6,767 nt of DNA from Bacteroidota bacterium (GTDB taxonomy: Bacteria > Bacteroidota > Bacteroidia > Chitinophagales > LD1): NCBI GenBank assembly GCA_028288545.1, contig JAQBNQ010000350.1:1-6767 (forward strand), read 5' to 3'. The translations under genes and the position numbers were made by a program. This document shows positions 5,650-6,767 of the stretch, in pieces. Position 1 is the first letter of the stretch; the number at the start of each line of letters is the position of its first letter. Below the pieces are notes generated by a model. The model saw only the letters and a program-made list of their open reading frames with translations. It ran no database searches and was not told the origin of the DNA.

Positions 5650-6519
5650 CTATTGTCCCAAATAAGCCTTCAAAGCCTTACTGCGAGACTGAGAGCGTAA
5701 TTTAGTGATAGCTTTATCTTTTATCTGGCGGATACGTTCGCGGGTAATGCCCAGTTGTTCGCCAATATCTTCAAGTGTCATAGGATGCTCTACACCGATA
5801 CCAAAGAATAATTTGATAACTTCTCTTTCTCTTTCAGTTAAAGAAGCAAGCGTTCTTTCAGTTTCAATTCTTAAAGAGTCCTTGTAATCAAGGTGTTTAT
5901 CGGTTTGTTCTGCGTTAAAGTTCTCCAATACATCGATCAATGCATTCGATTCACCATCGGTAAACGGTGCATCCATAGATACGTGACGGGCAGAGATACC
6001 AAGCGTTGCTTCAACTTCTTCAACCGTTATATCCAACACCATGGCAACTTCCTCAGGCGTAGGTTCGCGCTGATATTTTTGTTCCAGTTCGGAAAAAACT
6101 TTATTGATCTTGGTTAATGAGCCTACCTTATTTAAAGGCAAACGCACCATACGGCTATGCTCGGCCAAAGCCTGGATAATAGACTGGCGGATCCACCACA
6201 CCGCGTAGGAGATGAATTTAAATCCACGGGTTTCGTCAAACTTTTGGGCAGCTTTTACTAGTCCAAGATTCCCTTCATTGATAAGGTCATTCAGGGAAAG
6301 TGAGTTGTTCTGGTATTGTTTTGCAACGGAAACCACGAAACGAAGATTCGCCCTTGTAAGTTTCTCTAATGCAGTCTGGTCCCCGGCCCGTATTCTGCGG
6401 GCAAGTTCCACTTCTTCTTCAGGTGTTAACAGGTCTTCTTTACCTATTTCCTGTAAATATTTTTCAATGGATTGGCTCTCGCGGTTGGTAATCGATTTCG
6501 AGATTTTTAGTTGCCTCAT
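5650..6519 (-). CDS. rpoD: Primary sigma-70 factor, short Bacteroidota type
   Basis: The housekeeping sigma factor that directs RNA polymerase to most promoters; in Bacteroidota it recognises TTG / TAnnTTTG rather than the E. coli elements. At 289 residues it is full length for this phylum, whose RpoD lacks region 1.1. Region 1.2 is about 14-47 (SIEKYLQEIGKEDLLTPEEE). Region 2 is about 54-124 and includes NLRFVVSVAKQYQ, the core-binding DLINEGNLGL, and the -10 recognition and melting segment GFKFISYAVWWIRQSI. Region 3 is about 133-207. Region 4 is about 220-280 with the helix-turn-helix TLEDIGEQLGITRERIRQIK. ATG 6519 is preceded by GGAGG at the right distance, a stronger ribosome site than anything else here. 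The gene is convergent with the ExbD-like gene across a bidirectional terminator and appears to be transcribed alone. Confidence 0.97.
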   Translation of the reverse strand: MRQLKISKSITNRESQSIEKYLQEIGKEDLLTPEEEVELARRIRAGDQTALEKLTRANLRFVVSVAKQYQNNSLSLNDLINEGNLGLVKAAQKFDETRGFKFISYAVWWIRQSIIQALAEHSRMVRLPLNKVGSLTKINKVFSELEQKYQREPTPEEVAMVLDITVEEVEATLGISARHVSMDAPFTDGESNALIDVLENFNAEQTDKHLDYKDSLRIETERTLASLTEREREVIKLFFGIGVEHPMTLEDIGEQLGITRERIRQIKDKAITKLRSQSRSKALKAYLGQ

Positions 6520-6525
6520 TATCTG

Positions 6526-6530
6526 CCTCC
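6526..6530 (-). promoter_or_regulatory. Strong Shine-Dalgarno of rpoD
   Basis: GGAGG on the minus strand lies six bases before the ATG at 6519. Bacteroidota seldom use Shine-Dalgarno pairing, and the other starts in this window lack one, so this site stands out and fixes the rpoD start. Confidence 0.75.
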
Positions 6531-6578
6531 GTATTTTATATGATAATTATCTTAATGTGATTTCTCTGAAACGAAACG

Positions 6579-6611
6579 CGAAAATAGAAATTTCCCCGTC
6601 TTTCAAGTCAA
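6579..6611 (-). promoter_or_regulatory. Possible rpoD promoter
   Basis: On the minus strand TATTTTCG (6586-6579) matches the -7 consensus TAnnTTTG at all but one fixed position. A TTG at 6611-6609 lies 22 bases upstream, and another at 6606-6604 lies 17 bases upstream. Transcription would start near 6572, leaving a leader of about 50 bases. This is a consensus match in AT-rich DNA and may be chance. Confidence 0.3.
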
Positions 6612-6767
6612 TATAATGCATTAAACACCTAAAATCAAGCATTTGTTGCAAGTAAATAAATGTTCTTTACAAGGCCGGCAAAAATCATCATAGAGACGTT
6701 TGGCACCGGCAATTATTGTGTATAAAGACATGGAAACCGGCGAATTAGCTGCAAATGGCAACAAAAT
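6612..6767. other. Intergenic region at the right edge, no supported gene
   Basis: This stretch upstream of rpoD has no long reading frame, RNA gene or clear hairpin. Two rightward ATGs near the edge, at 6730 (METGELAANGNK, open to the edge) and at 6755 (MATK, open to the edge), could begin a divergent gene that continues outside the window, but neither has a ribosome site or promoter that decides the matter. Confidence 0.4.

Noticed and set aside
6212..6616. 134-codon plus-strand frame antisense to the start of rpoD
   Set aside because: It is complementary to conserved RpoD coding sequence and its translation shows no family pattern.
6730..6767. Start of a divergent rightward gene at ATG 6730 or ATG 6755
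   Set aside because: Both frames are open to the edge but only 12 and 4 codons are visible, with no ribosome site or clear promoter; not enough to call.

Overview
The window looks like ordinary chromosomal DNA of a member of the Bacteroidota, probably Cytophagia or Sphingobacteriia-like. This rests on the short primary sigma factor without region 1.1 (289 residues), an exact Bacteroidetes-type -7 element (TAACTTTG) upstream of one gene, general scarcity of Shine-Dalgarno sequences, moderate AT richness, and the pairing of methylmalonyl-CoA epimerase with other housekeeping genes typical of that phylum. No plasmid, phage, transposase, CRISPR array, rRNA or tRNA was seen.

Layout. Bases 1-1065 read rightward: the last 170 codons of glyA (serine hydroxymethyltransferase), then 15 bases later a membrane-anchored TPR protein. 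Bases 1114-2356 read leftward: an A-type iron-sulfur carrier (IscA/ErpA/SufA family) followed by a ChaN/EreA-fold protein. The annotatable start of the second gene (GTG at 1887) lies downstream of an apparent one-base frameshift that separates it from a well-formed lipoprotein signal peptide beginning at ATG 2000. Bases 2357-2526 are a divergent intergenic region with a promoter and a 12-bp perfect inverted repeat. Bases 2527-5576 read rightward: methylmalonyl-CoA epimerase, a YjjG-type HAD nucleotidase, a doubly membrane-anchored protein resembling an alpha/alpha toroid, and, overlapping it by four bases, a secreted protein whose C-terminal third resembles the ExbD periplasmic domain. Bases 5575-5648 hold two back-to-back hairpins between convergent genes. 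Bases 5650-6519 read leftward: rpoD, with an unusually clear GGAGG ribosome-binding site. The remaining 248 bases hold a possible rpoD promoter and nothing else convincing.

How the parts fit. Most of the window is core metabolism (one-carbon metabolism, propionate/methylmalonyl-CoA, nucleotide clean-up, Fe-S maturation, basal transcription). The IscA-family gene and the ChaN-like gene form a probable two-gene unit with an iron theme. The least understood part is the 3784-5576 pair, where overlap implies translational coupling between a periplasm-facing toroid-like protein and an ExbD-like secreted protein. I did not find strong evidence for a wholly new system. The points most worth checking are the frameshifted lipoprotein gene, the toroid/ExbD-like pair, the intergenic hairpin repeats, and the strong Shine-Dalgarno of rpoD.
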